From Macropodus opercularis (Eukaryota > Chordata > Actinopteri > Anabantiformes > Osphronemidae): 64,000 nucleotides of DNA. Positions 43,384 through 58,300 of the stretch are shown here, piece by piece. The stretch spans positions 620,501-684,500 of the forward strand of contig CM061097.1 in the NCBI GenBank assembly GCA_030770545.1. The letters run 5' to 3'. The notes under the pieces were generated by a model. It had not been told where the DNA came from. It did no database searches and saw only the letters and a program-made list of their open reading frames with translations. Position 1 is the first letter of the stretch, and each line of letters opens with the position of its first letter. A program made the translations under genes and the position numbers.

Positions 43384-46300
43384 TCACTTGCGTGAGTGCA
43401 GTGTATCCTGAAACTTGGTGCTAGTGTAACGGACATGAAAGCCCTTTTTGTTGATGGTGTCATCAGAGCGGAACTTGATCACAATGGAGTCGCCGGCTGA
43501 GTAGATCTCCTCCGGAGGCTGTCAGGAGAATAAAACGAGAGAAATCGTTGGTGGCCGTCGCTGCACACGACTAAAGGAAACGCTCGTCAGAGCGGTTTTA
43601 TTTCTGTTACAGCCAAGGTTCACCCTGAAATGTTCGTTGAGCTTCTTTTTGAGTCAGGACTTGCTGCGGTTTCTGAACCAGGCACTAATCCATGCGTTTT
43701 AGCCTCAGTCAGCAGCAGCATTTATTAAAACCCATCAGCTGTTCTCATTCTAAACGACTCCATCCGTACAGATCCCACTAAAACAAACGTGACAAACAAA
43801 AACGTAGCCTACAAAGCGTCAGAACAGGCCCAGAGCCAACACGACGCCTCCGCTGACTAAGGCCTTCTCATCCATCATGCCACTGAATTTTGTTTTATAA
43901 AAAGGAAAGTTGATGGAGGAGCGGCCCCCTGAGGGTCGCAGGGTGTTACGTCCCTTACCGCACATGAGTCATAGCAGCAGGAATGAGTCAAAGAGCTCAT
44001 TACAGACGCGTGTAAATGAAATCAAGCTGTTTGGACCTTGCGTTTCCATTCCCTGCCGGCCTCGTTGTTCCAGACTGACTGCAACCTCAGCACTGATTAC
44101 ACCGTCACAGGCTCCTGGCAAAAGGTTACTCCGACTCTTAAACAAGTAGCAGTGGCTAAAACAAAAGCAGAGCTCTTACCCCCGAGCCACAGTAACGTCC
44201 CAGACGAGGCGACTTGGTGTCGGCTCCATCAAAAAGCTCCATGTAGTCATAGCCGCAGTCGGCTTCCTCCTCAATCTCAAAGGTCTGGAAGATGAGCTCC
44301 ACGCCGTAGCCCTTCTCCGCAGAGATCACCCACTGGCAGTCAGAGGCTCCAGGGTAGTTATTGTCTCCAAACTGGGCATGGGAGAACAAGTCCTTGGTTT
44401 TGACTTCCGCCTTCAGACGACCTCCACACTCTGCAGCACAGACACAGAGTCAAACGGGGGGCAGCCGCTGCACTTGTTGGTCTGAATGACTAAAACCACA
44501 AATGAGCCACAGACCAAGAAGCGTTCAACATTCTTTGAGGTTAGATATGAGTCAGAATCATTCTCAGAAAGGGCGGCGAACTAACTGAAAGCTGGATTCA
44601 TAAAAAAAAAAAAAGTTTAGATTTAAAGATTACACACAAATCCCTTTGAGGTGAATGAAGCGTGAACGTGTTTTCTTACCTGCGCTGTGCGACGCCTCGA
44701 AGCCTTTCTTCTGCACGGAATTATCAGAGAAGAAGCGGATGAACAGCTTGTTGCCGCTGGACGTGATTGGCTGAGGCTTCTTGGTGCCACAGAAGCGACC
44801 CAGGCTTGGCGCCTTCCCATCTCGCCCATCGTAAAGCTCAACGTGGTCATAGGCACATTCCAAGTGGGCCTCCATGTCGAGCTCATTGAAGGACTGAGTA
44901 AAACACAGCAAATTGTTTTTCTGAAGTCTGAATATGGAGAGAAAACTACTGTGACTAAAGGACTGTGCTCGTTACAGATGCAGGTCACAAAGCAGGACGT
45001 ACGAGTTTGATGCGGTGCCCTGGAGTGGTGGTGAGGGACCAGGTGCACGACTTCTTGCTCGGGTATTTATCCGGCCAGTTGGGGCTGGTGATGACGCCGT
45101 TCACACTATTCACGGTGTGATCACAGCCGGCTGGAAAAAGATTCGAGTCAACCCCCGAAAACACTGCATTGAATCCTTTATGATCAAAGAAGTGAGAAAC
45201 TGGACCGGTACCTTCTTTACAGTCGTGTTTGTTCTCGTGCAGCACAAAGCCGCTCCTGCACTGGCAGCTATAGCTGCCAAAGGTGTTGACACACTCGTGC
45301 TGACAGCCACCGTTCTCCTTGGAGCACTCGTCTTTATCTGGGGGGGAAAACAAACCTCCAGTGCTCCTGTTGAAAACCAGCAGCATGAAATCCATGTCAC
45401 AGCTGATCAGATCCAGGCGACTCACCTGAGAAGAACTGCGCCTTAAAGCCCCTTTTGGACACGGTGTTGTCCGATTTGAACTCGATTCGCATGTTGTTGT
45501 ACTGAGAGGTAATGGCTTCCGGTTTCTCTGCCCCACAGAACTTACCATGTAGCCTCGAGTCTGCTGAAAGTCCGCTGCGAACCTCCACATAGTCGTACTT
45601 ACAGACCTGAGCAGTGAAACCGGACGTGAGATGCTACTACGAGGGTTAGATTCCTGTTCTAAAATACCAGCGGGAGGAAGGTTTTCTCCTCCTGTGAGGA
45701 AAGATGTGCTGCCGCGGCAAAACAGAACAAACCCACCCCGAGCTGACTCATAACCCCAGTGCTCACATCGTTGCCCTCAGTCTCGAAGACGTCAAAGAGC
45801 AGAGTGATGCGGTACTGCGTGGGGGCCACCAGCTGCCAGATGCAGTTCTTGTTGGGAGGGTACTCCCTGGGCCAACCTGGGCTCGTGATGGACCCGTTCA
45901 GCTTTGTGATGAAGCCTCCACAGGCAGCTGGACAGAAAACAGGAGGACAAACCCTTCACTTAAGCTCAGTAGTGAATAAACCTGAGAAAACGTTAGTTAC
46001 GCAACAAACCAACTCTGGTGTGATTTCCCTCTGCTGGCTCCACCTACATGCTGCTACTGAGACATTTACTCATCTCCTCTAGGGGCAGACTGAGGAAGCA
46101 GGCGACCAGATGCTGTGCAGATCTCATGTCGTAATAACATGCAATTAGAGATAAAAATAATGCCTGCATTGTTATGACTCAGATGTTTCAAAGCGTGTAC
46201 GACCAATCACTCGTGTCCTTCGACTGTACTTCTTATATTTGGGTGGCTGAGTGTGTGAACTGCTCTAGCATGTAAATTACATGGTGAGCAGAACCGAGCT

Positions 46301-49300
46301 TACCCTCACAGCTGCGCTTGTCAGCAGTCAGCTCATAGCCGGGGTCACAGGCACACTTGTAGCTGCCCAGTGTGTTGACACAGCGTTGCTCACAGCGACC
46401 GTTGTCCGGCTTGGAGCACTCATCCATCTCTGAAAACAAAGATGTGTTAGAAGCCTTTCCGCTGCCACGCGTTACCAGAGAAACACTAAGTCTCGGAACC
46501 TGGAGGTAAGTATTTGAATGAACCAGGGCGACTGTAGAAACATTCACCCACCGAGCTTAGCTCGCAGCGTCTCACCTCTGAAGAAGTTGGCAGCAAACCC
46601 TGCCTTGTTGACGGAACCGTCGGAAACGAATTTCATCCACAGCTGGTTGGAGCTGGTTTTGATGTCATCTGGTTTGTCGTAGCCACAGAAGCGGCCAAGC
46701 AGAGGGCTGCTTTCAGAGCTTCCATCACGCACCTCCAGGTAGTCGTAGGCACAACTGTCATGTCTCTCAATCTGCAGGAAGGTGGAGTCGAGGCGTGAGC
46801 TGGACAAAACAGTCATAGGAGTTTGAAGCGATAATCGAAGTTTGTCCCACCTCAAAAGACTGAAAGGTAAGGCCGACGTGGTAGCCCTGAGCTACAGAGA
46901 CCTTCCACACGCACACTTTGTTGGGCCTGTAGTCGTCAGGGTAGTTGGGTGACTGTATCTGGCCGCTGTCCTTTTTCACCTCTCCACCACAGATTGCTGC
47001 ATACACAAGACACAGACTACAGTATGTTCTGATTTACGCAATGCGGATTAGCCACAAACAAACATCCTCCCTTTGCACAGTCTGGAAACAATCGCGATAA
47101 CCGTGAGAGGCAGCCAAAGTCTGATTAATGCCGTGTAAAGTGCCTGACACATCAGCAGCAGGGAGGCCAAAAGCTGGAGGTTACTGCAGCTTCTGAGCAC
47201 GTCGCTGATGAGCTGCAGGGAGGTCGGGACGGACGCTCACCCTCGTACACGGCGGAGAAGCCTTTTCCCACCCAGTTACTGCTGCTGCGGAACTCGATCC
47301 ACAGTCGACTGTCGGTGGAGACGATCGGCTCCGGCAGCTTATCGCCACAGAAACGACCTGAGGCACAAATCAAGACACACCAACATCTGATCACCCGCAA
47401 CAGGAAGTCTGCACAGTTGAACGTCGTGGGACCTCATTATGCTGAACTCAACTTTCTTTAATCGCATCGATCACTTTGATATGGTTCAACAGATCCTTCT
47501 ATTCCTCATGTGTTTTTGCTGCCTTTTGGGGAAACACAGACTGAAACGATTCGGCCTAAACTCACTACGTGCTACAGTGGACGACAAACTTCAGTCGCAC
47601 CCTGGACTCTGTATACAAAGAACAACCATTAGATGCAAGGCAACAGAAGGTAAACAGGCAAAACCCACCTTTGAGTGGAGCCTTTCTCCAATATCCATCT
47701 CTGATTTCCACATGGTCGTACCAACACAAGTGGCTCCTGTACAGATCCATGGATGTGAAGTTCAGAATGATCTGAAAAACCAGGAGACGTCAGTATTGTG
47801 GTATAGTCAGTGGAAGCTCTGGGACCTTCTGTAAGCGCACACCTTTTCCCCTGGCGTGACGGATATCCTCCAGATGCAGTGCATGTAGGCTGAATATCCA
47901 TTGGGGAAACCAGGAGAGGAGAAATTCCCACTGCTGTCCTGCAGACTGTCCCCACATGCTGTGTACAAAGAAAAAAACCTTAGAAAAAGCCCCACAAACC
48001 CACATTCAGGGCCTGGGAGTAAGTGGGATGGACAGAAAACCCTTAAAGGTAGTCAGTCAAACTTTAGACATTCGTTCTGGAGTAAAAACCAGGGCAGTGC
48101 TCCTCTGATGTTCAGCCACACCTCTCCCCTCCCCCATCCACTCCAGATCATCACACAAAGGGATAGAGAGTAAGACACTTTTCCTCTGAAATAAACCCAG
48201 CTCACTATAAATAACCCAGCTCTGTAGAGGATGTGATGCATTATGTACGTGGTGGCAGTGAACACCACTCGTGTGCAAGTGTCCCAACAATGCACAGTCT
48301 GCCAAGGGGAGAGGCGTGAAAGAGTAGACTCATATCTGTCCATCGCTCAGCTTCACCCGATCGTAACCCTGCACGTGCCCCAGCGATAAAACGAACCAAA
48401 GCTATAGTTACAATAACGTGTGGCAAGGTCTACCGGCGCCAAACCCTTCAGCAGCCGCCCGGCTCACACCGGCCACGACCAACTCAGCACTACATGCAGC
48501 AGGAATCTGTGGCTCTTTAAGGACGCAGCTCGTCCCCCACAATGAGCCACATGAGGCCGAGTGCTTTAAGAGACCTATGGATCCATTTAAGGTAAAGCCT
48601 CCAGTTCTGTGGAACCGCAGCAGCTGGTCCATCTCTGAGATTCACTGAATCCAAGGTTCGCAACCGAGCTGTCCTGGCCCGACCTACAATTATCTGTCTG
48701 AAGTCAGATCTATTCAGCAGGAGGCTGTTCTCAGTTTACATCTGTTAATGCCATGAATGCTGTTTACTGCCCCAGCATTAAATCCTCCACGAGCATAAAC
48801 AACGTGATCAGTTCAGCAGTTCTAGTTAATTTACGGTGTATTAAAGCAGACACTGGCGTGTGAGAGTAGTTTCTCCATCTCTTTAGTCGCCTTTTCCTCA
48901 ATAACAGCTGTTCTTTTACATCTATGTGGGAAAACCCGATGACAAACGTTGTTTACACTCCTCCGAGCTGCAGCCACACCACATCAGTAGCGGATGCTTT
49001 GGCTGCATTGGGGAAAGCAGGAGGCTACAGGATAGTGCAGACCCACGCAAAAACAAAAAACCCAGTGCAGACAGGATCTGAGATTTTGGTCTTACTAGAG
49101 CACTTGTAGAGTTTGCGGGCCTGTGCAATATCCCCTTTGCTGAGCCGGGTTCTCTGGCCAATGGGTGGTCGCACTCCATTCACATCATAGCGCGGCAGGA
49201 TGGTGTCCAGAAAGATGCCTCTGCAACAAGAGACTGACGTTAATGTCGTACATCCAGTCCAGCGATTTGAACGTAAACACCTCCACATACGTTTGCTCAA

Positions 49301-52300
49301 TGGTTGAGGGACTTATTCGCCTCCTTAGCTTTGTGTAAAATTAAGCCAATTCAATTCACCATTCAAGGGCATGAAGGGTTTATTTTCCATTCATTTGAAT
49401 TTGGAAAGAAATTAAAATGTACAAGAAAAACAATTCCTTCAATTGTGTACATTTTTATAACTAAGATGTTGGTACCATTTAATTTAAGGTCAATCCCAGG
49501 TTTCGATTGCTTAACAGAGCAACGTGCAGGTTTGAACCTTACGTTGAAGCTCTGTACCTACATCTACTGATCGCAGTGCTCAACTTTATTCTTTTTATTC
49601 AAATAAGCCATTTACGTTTATCATTCAACTGTAGCTGAAATGCAACAGTTGCTTTGAGGTCACAGCACATTTCAGGTTAATGCCACTATTCACTCCCATT
49701 TGCCCTAATCTCTACTTTTCAGTTATACAAATCCCGATAACATCTGTTCGATTTCAAAGTTCAAATAAAAAGCCAAGCAGGTGCTTCATCCACACAGCTT
49801 TAAAAATAGTTGAACACCAGTGAGTCCATTTGAACTGTCCTGACACCCAAATGCTAGTTTATCATCTCCATTTTCTAGTACTGGCGAGCAACAGCCTGGC
49901 TCCCCGGCCGTTCCCATGGCGACATGCCTGTCAACGCCAGGCATGTGCAAACAGAGGAGCTGAGCTAACAGTTTAGACTCTGCCTGTCTGAGCCTCCAGG
50001 AGCCCGTATGAAAACGCCACTCCAGCCAGTGTCAGGACAGACAAAGGCCACACTGGCAGGTCTCTATTTGAGTTGGCACTGCTCCATGCACCCGTCCTGA
50101 AACATCCCTCTGGAGAAAAGGAGGGCACGTTAAGTTGTGGGCTGGGTTACACACTGTAGACAAAAAGCGTGGCCATCAGTCCTGTTAGTCCCTGGGAGAC
50201 AGCAAAACATCAAGACAAGCCATGAAATCTTCTGAACAGCACCAGCGGCAAAGGCCCTGGCTTCCCACGGTGATTTACTGTAAAACACTGAACGCACACA
50301 CTGGCTGATAGCGGCGCCAACAAAGCAAGACACTGGTGCAGGTACCTCAGCCAATCAGCACTCAAGACAAGAAAGGTGTTTGGAATGACTTGTGCAAAGC
50401 CAACGGGAGCCTCTTGTCCAACAGCACAGCTCTGAATCATCCCAGCAGCTCATGTCTAAACCGTTGTACTGGTCAATGCAGTTCAATGAATTACAACAGA
50501 AACGTGTGGATTCACTGTTACACACAAAGACGTGGCGCGTTGGCGACAAACGCGTTGTGTGCAACGGTCTTTGTTCAGGTCATCTATAAAGAGCCCACCA
50601 AGGCAAGAGATCAGCATCAAACCTCGAGCTTATGGTGACAGTGCTCTCATTCCCGTGCAGTATTAAATACTGGAACCAACCAAGTGTGCTGCATTTTTGG
50701 CCACTGGCCTACACTCAGCCACAGTCTGTTCAGACGAATAATCCTCCGCTGCTTCCCAGAAGCTGCAACAAGCAGGCAGCCGAGAACAGACGCAGGCTGC
50801 GGGAGCTGGTGATGGCAACGTCAATTCGTACACGTTGATACAACGTCAAACAGCTGGTTTGCACATCAGACTAAAGCAGCGATCAGACCGGACTCAGTTT
50901 TTGCTTTGTGCCCAGAGATCACGTTACGGGGGGCTGTCAAAACACGTAGCTTACATAGCCTGTGAGTGAAACGTTATTTACCCAAGTAATAGAGGTTCAG
51001 GTCAAAAGGTCATATTTGCACATAGCAGTAGGAGGGAACCATAATATTTATGACTCTTTGTAAAGTTCAGTTGTCAGCTTGCAAAACGCTGCCATCAGCA
51101 CCGGCAAGTCTTCAAATTGAAGAAACGGCTCAGAATAGACTTTTCCCATGAGGTTCATTTTAGCTTCGTGTGTATCCAGCTGGTAACAACACTTCCAATT
51201 AGCTGCAGCCTAAATGACTAGAGTAGCACTCGGTGTTTTCACCAAGCTCGTTCCTCGCATGCTCTCATCACCCCTGAGAAGCTATGATTGACAGCACAGC
51301 ATCTGGCAGGGTTTCCTGTAGCATCCGACAGGGAGGTCAGCGAACGGCAAAACATTTCACAGGACTGTTTGTGAAAGCAGAACTAACAACTCCACAAACT
51401 TGGCATCAGCGAGGCCTCCAAGGTTCAGCCATTGATCAGTTGTTTTCCCCCACTGTCCAAAGTCTAGGATACAAGCGTAGACTTTGTTATGACCCTGCTA
51501 GAGAATTAGTCAGGAGGAGCTTTGCTACCCTCCAGAGTGTTGAACGCGCTTTAGGTGATTCGGGTCAACCCACGTTGCGCTTCGAGTGCAGAAGGCTTGA
51601 ATTAAAACATGCAAGTGTTCTGTAGGGACAGAGGTGGCTGCTACGTTTTGAAGTCAGCAGGTAACTCCAGCAGCCTTTAGTAAATACCAGGCGACCACTA
51701 ATCAAAGCCTGTTCAAAGAGGCTCTGGGAGCATAATGAGGTGGTTCACGGTATGAAAACCCAACTTTTACAAGAAGTGTCATGTAGCCCTGAAAGCGGCG
51801 CACAGACGTTATGTTGCTGGTCTAGCTCAGCCCCAGGACCAAGGCTGATTTACTGGAGCTGCTACTGTGAGGAGCTTTAATCTGAACAGGCTGTGAGGGA
51901 ATCATGTAGACCAGGCAAACGCCTCCTCCACAGATAAGCCTGAACATCTCAGTGACAGGAAATCTGTCAGAGACACTCAAAGTTCACTTCACCACCCCCC
52001 AAAAAAACAAAACCAAGAGTTTCATACTTTCCTCCTCCAGCCTTTGGGAATCAAGCCATATAGTTCAACAGCAACCATAACAGAGCATAGAAATAAGCCT
52101 GGTGCGTCACGACCTATACAGTCATGACTGAAAACAGAGGGAAGTTAAAAGGTTGCAGCTTGGCCTGATTTATTCCAGGACTATCATGTCTAGGGTGCAT
52201 GCAGTGGAACTTGGCTTCTACCTGGAGAATGTATTCCTGGCATAGTGCATGATGCTGTCAAAGTCATAGACTTCTCCCAAAGAGTCAACCTCCCCCGACT

Positions 52301-55300
52301 CCATTTTCAAGAAGTTATATTCCTGTCCTGCAAAAGAAAAGAAGCACAACTGAAATACAAAGCAGACTCAAACTGCCCCTTTGTGTGCATTGCATATAAA
52401 TGTAAGAGTAAAGCTACAGACATAAAAGCACCTACATGTTCAGAGTCGTAACTTTTCAGGTTGGAGACGTCTACACAGTCTGAGCCAAGACTTCGTCAGC
52501 ATGCGTTTTATTTGAGGTCACTGCATCGTGTGCGTGTTGCTGTGAGACCCGTGTACCTACCTGGCTGGATGTTGTCCTTGATAATGCTGACGTGTTCATC
52601 TCGATCAGGCCGAGTGTGTTCGTGCCAGAACCCGATCACGTGACCCAACTCGTGCACGACGATGCCAAACTTGTCACAGTTTTTTCCAATGGATATGGCC
52701 TGAGGGCTCCCTCCACGGCGCCCCACATAGGAGCAGCACCTACGGAGCAGCAGCCAGACAGAGAGCCCCTGTTCAAGTCAAACAGCCACTGCAGTGGAAA
52801 CTACAGAGCGACGCCATCAAGTCACGTTTGCCAAAGAATGTCGCTCTGGCTCCGTTTACTACGGCCTAGACTTCAACATGCGCCGTACACCCAGGATGTT
52901 TCTCCCTGGGTTATGAGCCATCAGGACACAGCGGTGACATCGTCATCCTCCTCCCGAAGGAAGCTGGCTGCAGCGCTCCGCCGGCAGGACGGGCACATCG
53001 CAGCCGCTCTTTAATTACTGCAAGCCCAGCCAGGCTCTCCTGAGACACGCCGTGAACTTTGCGCAAGGGCCTGCTGAATGTGCAGCAGAGTCAAGCTGAC
53101 GCGTAACGTCATTACTGTTGCTCCAGAGGCCGACGACCAGGCTAAAGACGGTTTTCACCAGTTCGCTGGGTTCCGTTTCTCGAGCTGCCGCCACATTGTT
53201 TACATTCAGAGATATCTAAACAAACGCACCCCAGCGGAGGAAACGCATCAGTATGACAACGATTCCAGCAAGTGGTCTGAGGTTATAAAAAAAAAATCAT
53301 GCAAAGTTCTTAGGGGAGATAAAGAACTACTGCAGCCTATTGTGTTCCAAGTGTCTATATTATTTTTATCTTGTAAAAACCCCACATCTAAACAGGCTGT
53401 CATAGTCGCTTAGCAACTACAAGAGTCACAAGTAGAGACAACGATCTGTTGGAGAAATCCTCCGTGAACAGAGTCCAACTTCAGCTGAGAGCAGTAAACC
53501 GTAGTAGCATCTCCTCTGGATACATGTTTGACAAGTGCTCAGTGAGATGAGGCACTGGAGGCTGAAATAACTCAGGGGAAGGAGGAACAATGGTGAAAAG
53601 CTGCTGAGAAGGAAGCAGGGAAACCACTCAGGTGCTAAATGATCAGCTGTAGACAATGACGGCTGTGAAGCTCAACACGTGGGAGCTCAACCCTCCCCGA
53701 CTCACCCACACGGGCGGTAGGTGAACACAATGTAGCTCTCCTCCTGCGTCCTTTCAATAAAGGTCACGCAGGTGTACTTCTCCCAGTGCCGCATGGCTTG
53801 GCGGAAGATGGCGCGCTGGCTGCCTGAATGGGACAGAGACGGATCAGTGGAGCAAAGGAAGCTGGAGAGCTGGCACCACATGCATCGAAACATTACAGGC
53901 CAGTGAAAGAGGTAACAACACATCAGCTATGGCCATTAGTTATGATCTCATCTCAGTTAATGACGCATGATTCCTTTAAATGCATGTCCAGGTTCAGATT
54001 TTTCATAGGATGCCAAGTAAACCGTGATAACTTACCACTGAAGTTACCACTGATGACATAGGGAATAACGCCTTCAGGCCAAACGCGCTCAGGTCTGGAG
54101 GTAGCAGCCCTTTTCCTGCGCTTTGAGCTCTGCCCATTCTGATTGGCTGAGAACAAAAACACCATCTTCAGAGACGAACGCCGTCACCATGCTTATTGTG
54201 CACAAATGTCATCGAAGCTGAACTGTCTTTGTTCTTGCCAATTACATTATAACGTCTTCTACAGAAAGCTGCCAATTACAGCAACTAAAGAACCGCATAC
54301 GTCAATTCATTAACGAACTGTCAGAACTTTAAAAGCTACTATTATTAATACGCTTACATTTAATAGATGCAGACTAGACAATTAATACAACTCATGTCAC
54401 CGTGACCTACTTTAAATGGATTTTGTGACCAAGCCAAAAAGTCAGAGATTATCCAGTTGCTGTGTTTAAGTTTCACGGAACATTCTTCTTCATGTCCATG
54501 GTTTAAATGTGCTAGAGGGAGGACGGGTAGCCGGACACGCGTCCCCGCAGGTTTTTAATTTGCTAGAATTTGTGTTGTGCTGAACTCCAGTCTGCAGGAG
54601 TAGATCTTAGCGGCCTGACACATTAGCACGTACACTTGTCCATGTGCTGAGAAAAGTCTGATAACAGCCAACTGATGAGTGTGAGAAGACACACAAGCTT
54701 GTGGGAGATGTGTTGATTGCAATAACTGCGTCCACCACCTCCATTCATGATTAGGCAGGTTTCACTGGTTCTTCTGATCAGGTCTATTTTTAACATCTGG
54801 TAAGTTTATAGACTGTGAAATAACACATGAATGTTCTCCTTCCACCCTTTAGTCAATGCAGATCCTGCAATTGTTTTCAGCTTTTTTTTTTTTCAGTACC
54901 ACATCAAAACCTTAATATCTGCTGAAGAGGACGCTGTTCTATTGTGTAGTGAGTGAACAGTTTGAGTCTCAACTTATCACCATTATGTCATAAAAGGAAT
55001 CTTAGCCAGTGGATATTTTATAGTGAGTAAAAAAACGTGAAGCGAAACCTTTTCAAGCTCAGACCAACGTGCGCGTTCCTGTTGGTTCATGTTCACCTAT
55101 GCTTTAAAGGATTGCAAAGCCCACTGGTCCCCAATGACTCACAGCTGCTTAGACGCAGCCCGTAGCGTAGCGAGACCAGGATCAGAGTAGGGATCAACAA
55201 AGTCTGTTGGTTTGGTGCAGTTCAACGTTGCTCTCAGTGTAAAACATCCTTATAGTCACAGTGAATAACCTGGTTGACGCATTGCATTATACTCTTTGCC

Positions 55301-58300
55301 ATCATTACCTGCATCTGTGTGGTTTATGGTCTGGACGGTTTTCTGAGCCAAGTCTATGATTCTGTCCACTTTAAACAATCGCAGGTCCTCCTCATCTAGA
55401 GCAATGTCTCCCAGAAAGGCAGCTGAAAGACAAACAGAAGACGCATTAGAAAACGATCTGGCAGCTTGTCCTGCTGCTCAGAGAGGAAGGAGCAACAGCA
55501 CTGGGTCCGACGCCACTCAGTTCACGGTCCAGATGTTCCTGAATCAGACTCACTGTGCCCTTCAACAGAGGTTTAAGCTGACGTAAGACTCCATGGAGCA
55601 ATATAGGGCACCTTGAACAAGTAATAGGGCTTTAATGAGGCCAAGGAGAGGGAAAAATAACCAAACAGTCCTACTTTGAGGAATGTGCTTAATGGGATTT
55701 TTACTCGATGGCCCATTTCTGTGGAGGCCACTACGTTCAGGAGATAACGCCAGCACGTTTCCAGCGTTTGTGGCCTGGCCTTTACGCTTCAAGTGGCCAC
55801 ATGGTTCATCTGACCAGGCATAGGATGATATTTATACGCCGTCTACTGAGATGGCAGATGTGGAGCAGAGATAATGACAGCCTTCAGGATGTCCGCTTGG
55901 AGGGGAGACCAACCCTGAAGGGAAAAAAGAGCTCAGGAAAACCACTAAAGCAGAGTTAATGGGAGTGATTTAAAGCGGTTGACAAATTTAAATGTTCAAA
56001 CTTCACGACAAGCCTGATGTGAAGTAACCAGGAGCAAATTGTACCCTAGAAAACAGCCACATGAATGGGCTTCAGTCTGACACTACAACAAGTTGGTCGT
56101 AGACAAAGGGGATACGAAGCACAACAGAAATCCTCGTCTTCCTTCCCTCTATTAAAACAACCTGTCAGTAGGACGGTAGGATCGGCGTTAGGACAGCAAT
56201 AAGGACAAAGGTGCACAGCACTTCCAGAGGTCATTTACGCCTGCAAACCTCACCCGTTCGACCCAGGGACGACCTGATAAGGAGACAGTACCAGATGTGC
56301 CGAACGCGTCAGAAGGAACATTTTATCAGTTTGTTCCCAGAACTGGGATTCCTTGACTTCCTGACTTCTGACAGACGGACACAGAAACACAGACGAGGAC
56401 GCTGTGGCGTCTCTTCCTCACCGTGGCCAGGGCCACGTGCACCATTTCTCTGCCGGAGTCCCCGTCAGCCGCCGCGGTGTGGAGTCAGGCCGGTTAATCC
56501 TCAGTGTCGTCGTTCTCCAACGGGAGATTGGAGCGAGCGTCGCCCGCAGCATTAGGCCTCATCTCCTCTGGGCACAGCAGTCGTCCTGGAGACGCTGTTG
56601 CAGGTTTATGGAAAGACTTGCAGGGATTGTGCATTAATCCCCTCGTCTCCTGGCTTTAATTATCCCCATACACACGGGTTAAGGAATATTATGCACAACT
56701 CCAGGCTGGATTTCTCACCTACATACCACTGTGTGTTGTACAGTAGATTAAAGCTCAGTGAATGTGACAGATGGCCAGTGAGTCGCACAGTCCTGTGCAA
56801 ATATTCATCACCTAATGACAACAGCTGCAGCGACAGCACCGACCACGGCAGGCAGCGTGGAAGGGCTTGTACGGCGTCCTGTTCATCAGGAAAGCAGACC
56901 GTTCGCTTGAAGAGCAAACCTAATGCGACCACATTACCCACAGGACAGAACTTTGGTTTTGTCTGCCCATCCCCGTCGTCGAGTTTAATCTGAATCATAA
57001 TCCTTTTCAGTCAGCATATCCAGTCAGATTACATGATATCTCAATCACATTAATCCCATTGATTTGTGCAGTGCCCTAGTCTCGACCTCTGTGGTGTCAA
57101 ACACATAAATCTGCTTTAATCAACACTGGACCCAACATCTGCCACTGAAACCTGCACAAACATCAGCACAAAGCCCAAACAGACACCATTCGGAAGTAAA
57201 GGCTGGAACCCAAAGCCATGATTTTCAGGTTCAGGGCGTTTTCACTCACGCGAGAGGCACGAGAGACTCAGGCCCATCTGTAAAGCTGGGATGCATCACA
57301 ATACCCCACCTTTCACCGCCGCGTTTGGCAACAAACACTGCATTTGAATTCTAGGAGGAGCCAGCGGTGCTGCATTGATGCGATGACGAGCTGATGGTTT
57401 TATTCTGACGCTTCACCGTCCCTGAAGCGCTGAGGAGCCGACAGTCTAAAGGTCCCAGTGTTAAATCCAAGTTTCCTCAGCACATGCTCACATTGACAAC
57501 TCATTAGAAACCACCCACTGCAAATGGGTGGTCAAGGTACCATTGGGACCGGCTGGGAGCCTGCAGGTAATCATTTGATCGCCGGGCTCACCCGACTTGG
57601 ACATTTAACCTTCCTGACTTTAGCGTGAAGCCAGACGTAGACGACCGTCAGCCTAGTGCGAGGAGATGGCAGGTTTCCTCCAAACACGTTAATATGGACG
57701 CGCGGATGAACCCAGTGGTGCTTTCCATAAATAGCTTTTTGCAGATGAACAGCAGTGCAAAGGCTGCGAATTAAAAACAACAGAACAGTGAAGCTGCTCA
57801 TTATCGCAGCCTTATTTAAATGAGCTCTCACAAAGCTCCGGACCCAGGCTTTGTGTTAATGCGCGTGTAGTTATTACTTAGCATTAGCTGGAACAATATG
57901 TATGTTGTGAGAGCTAAGATGCCAATAGATTAGACTTCCTAATCACCTGAACCCTGCAGAGACGTGGGAGGAGTCTGCTAAAAACAACGCTTGCACCTCA
58001 GCCCCATTCCACACTGCATGATAAAAGAAAAGCATCTGCCTAAGTGTTGCCTGGAGTCATGAAGTTCAACCAGCAGCCCCATCACGTCGCTAAAGCTCGA
58101 CTGAGGGAAGCAGCTGGAAACCGGAGGCTAGACATCGACGCTTTTCGCCAGGACTTCGAACAAAACCCTAAGAATTACGGTTTCGCGATTAAAAAGAGAA
58201 AACTACGATAAACAGATCTCCAAAAGCATCGAATCCAAGGCCCGACAGGAACATTCAGGCGGTTGACGTTCACACGGGCTCGAGCTGCTGTGGCTCCTTG

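Noticed and set aside
44687..45446. Plus-strand frames of 107-143 codons
   Set aside because: They are antisense to the CUB and EGF exons of bmp1, and the minus strand gives the conserved protein.
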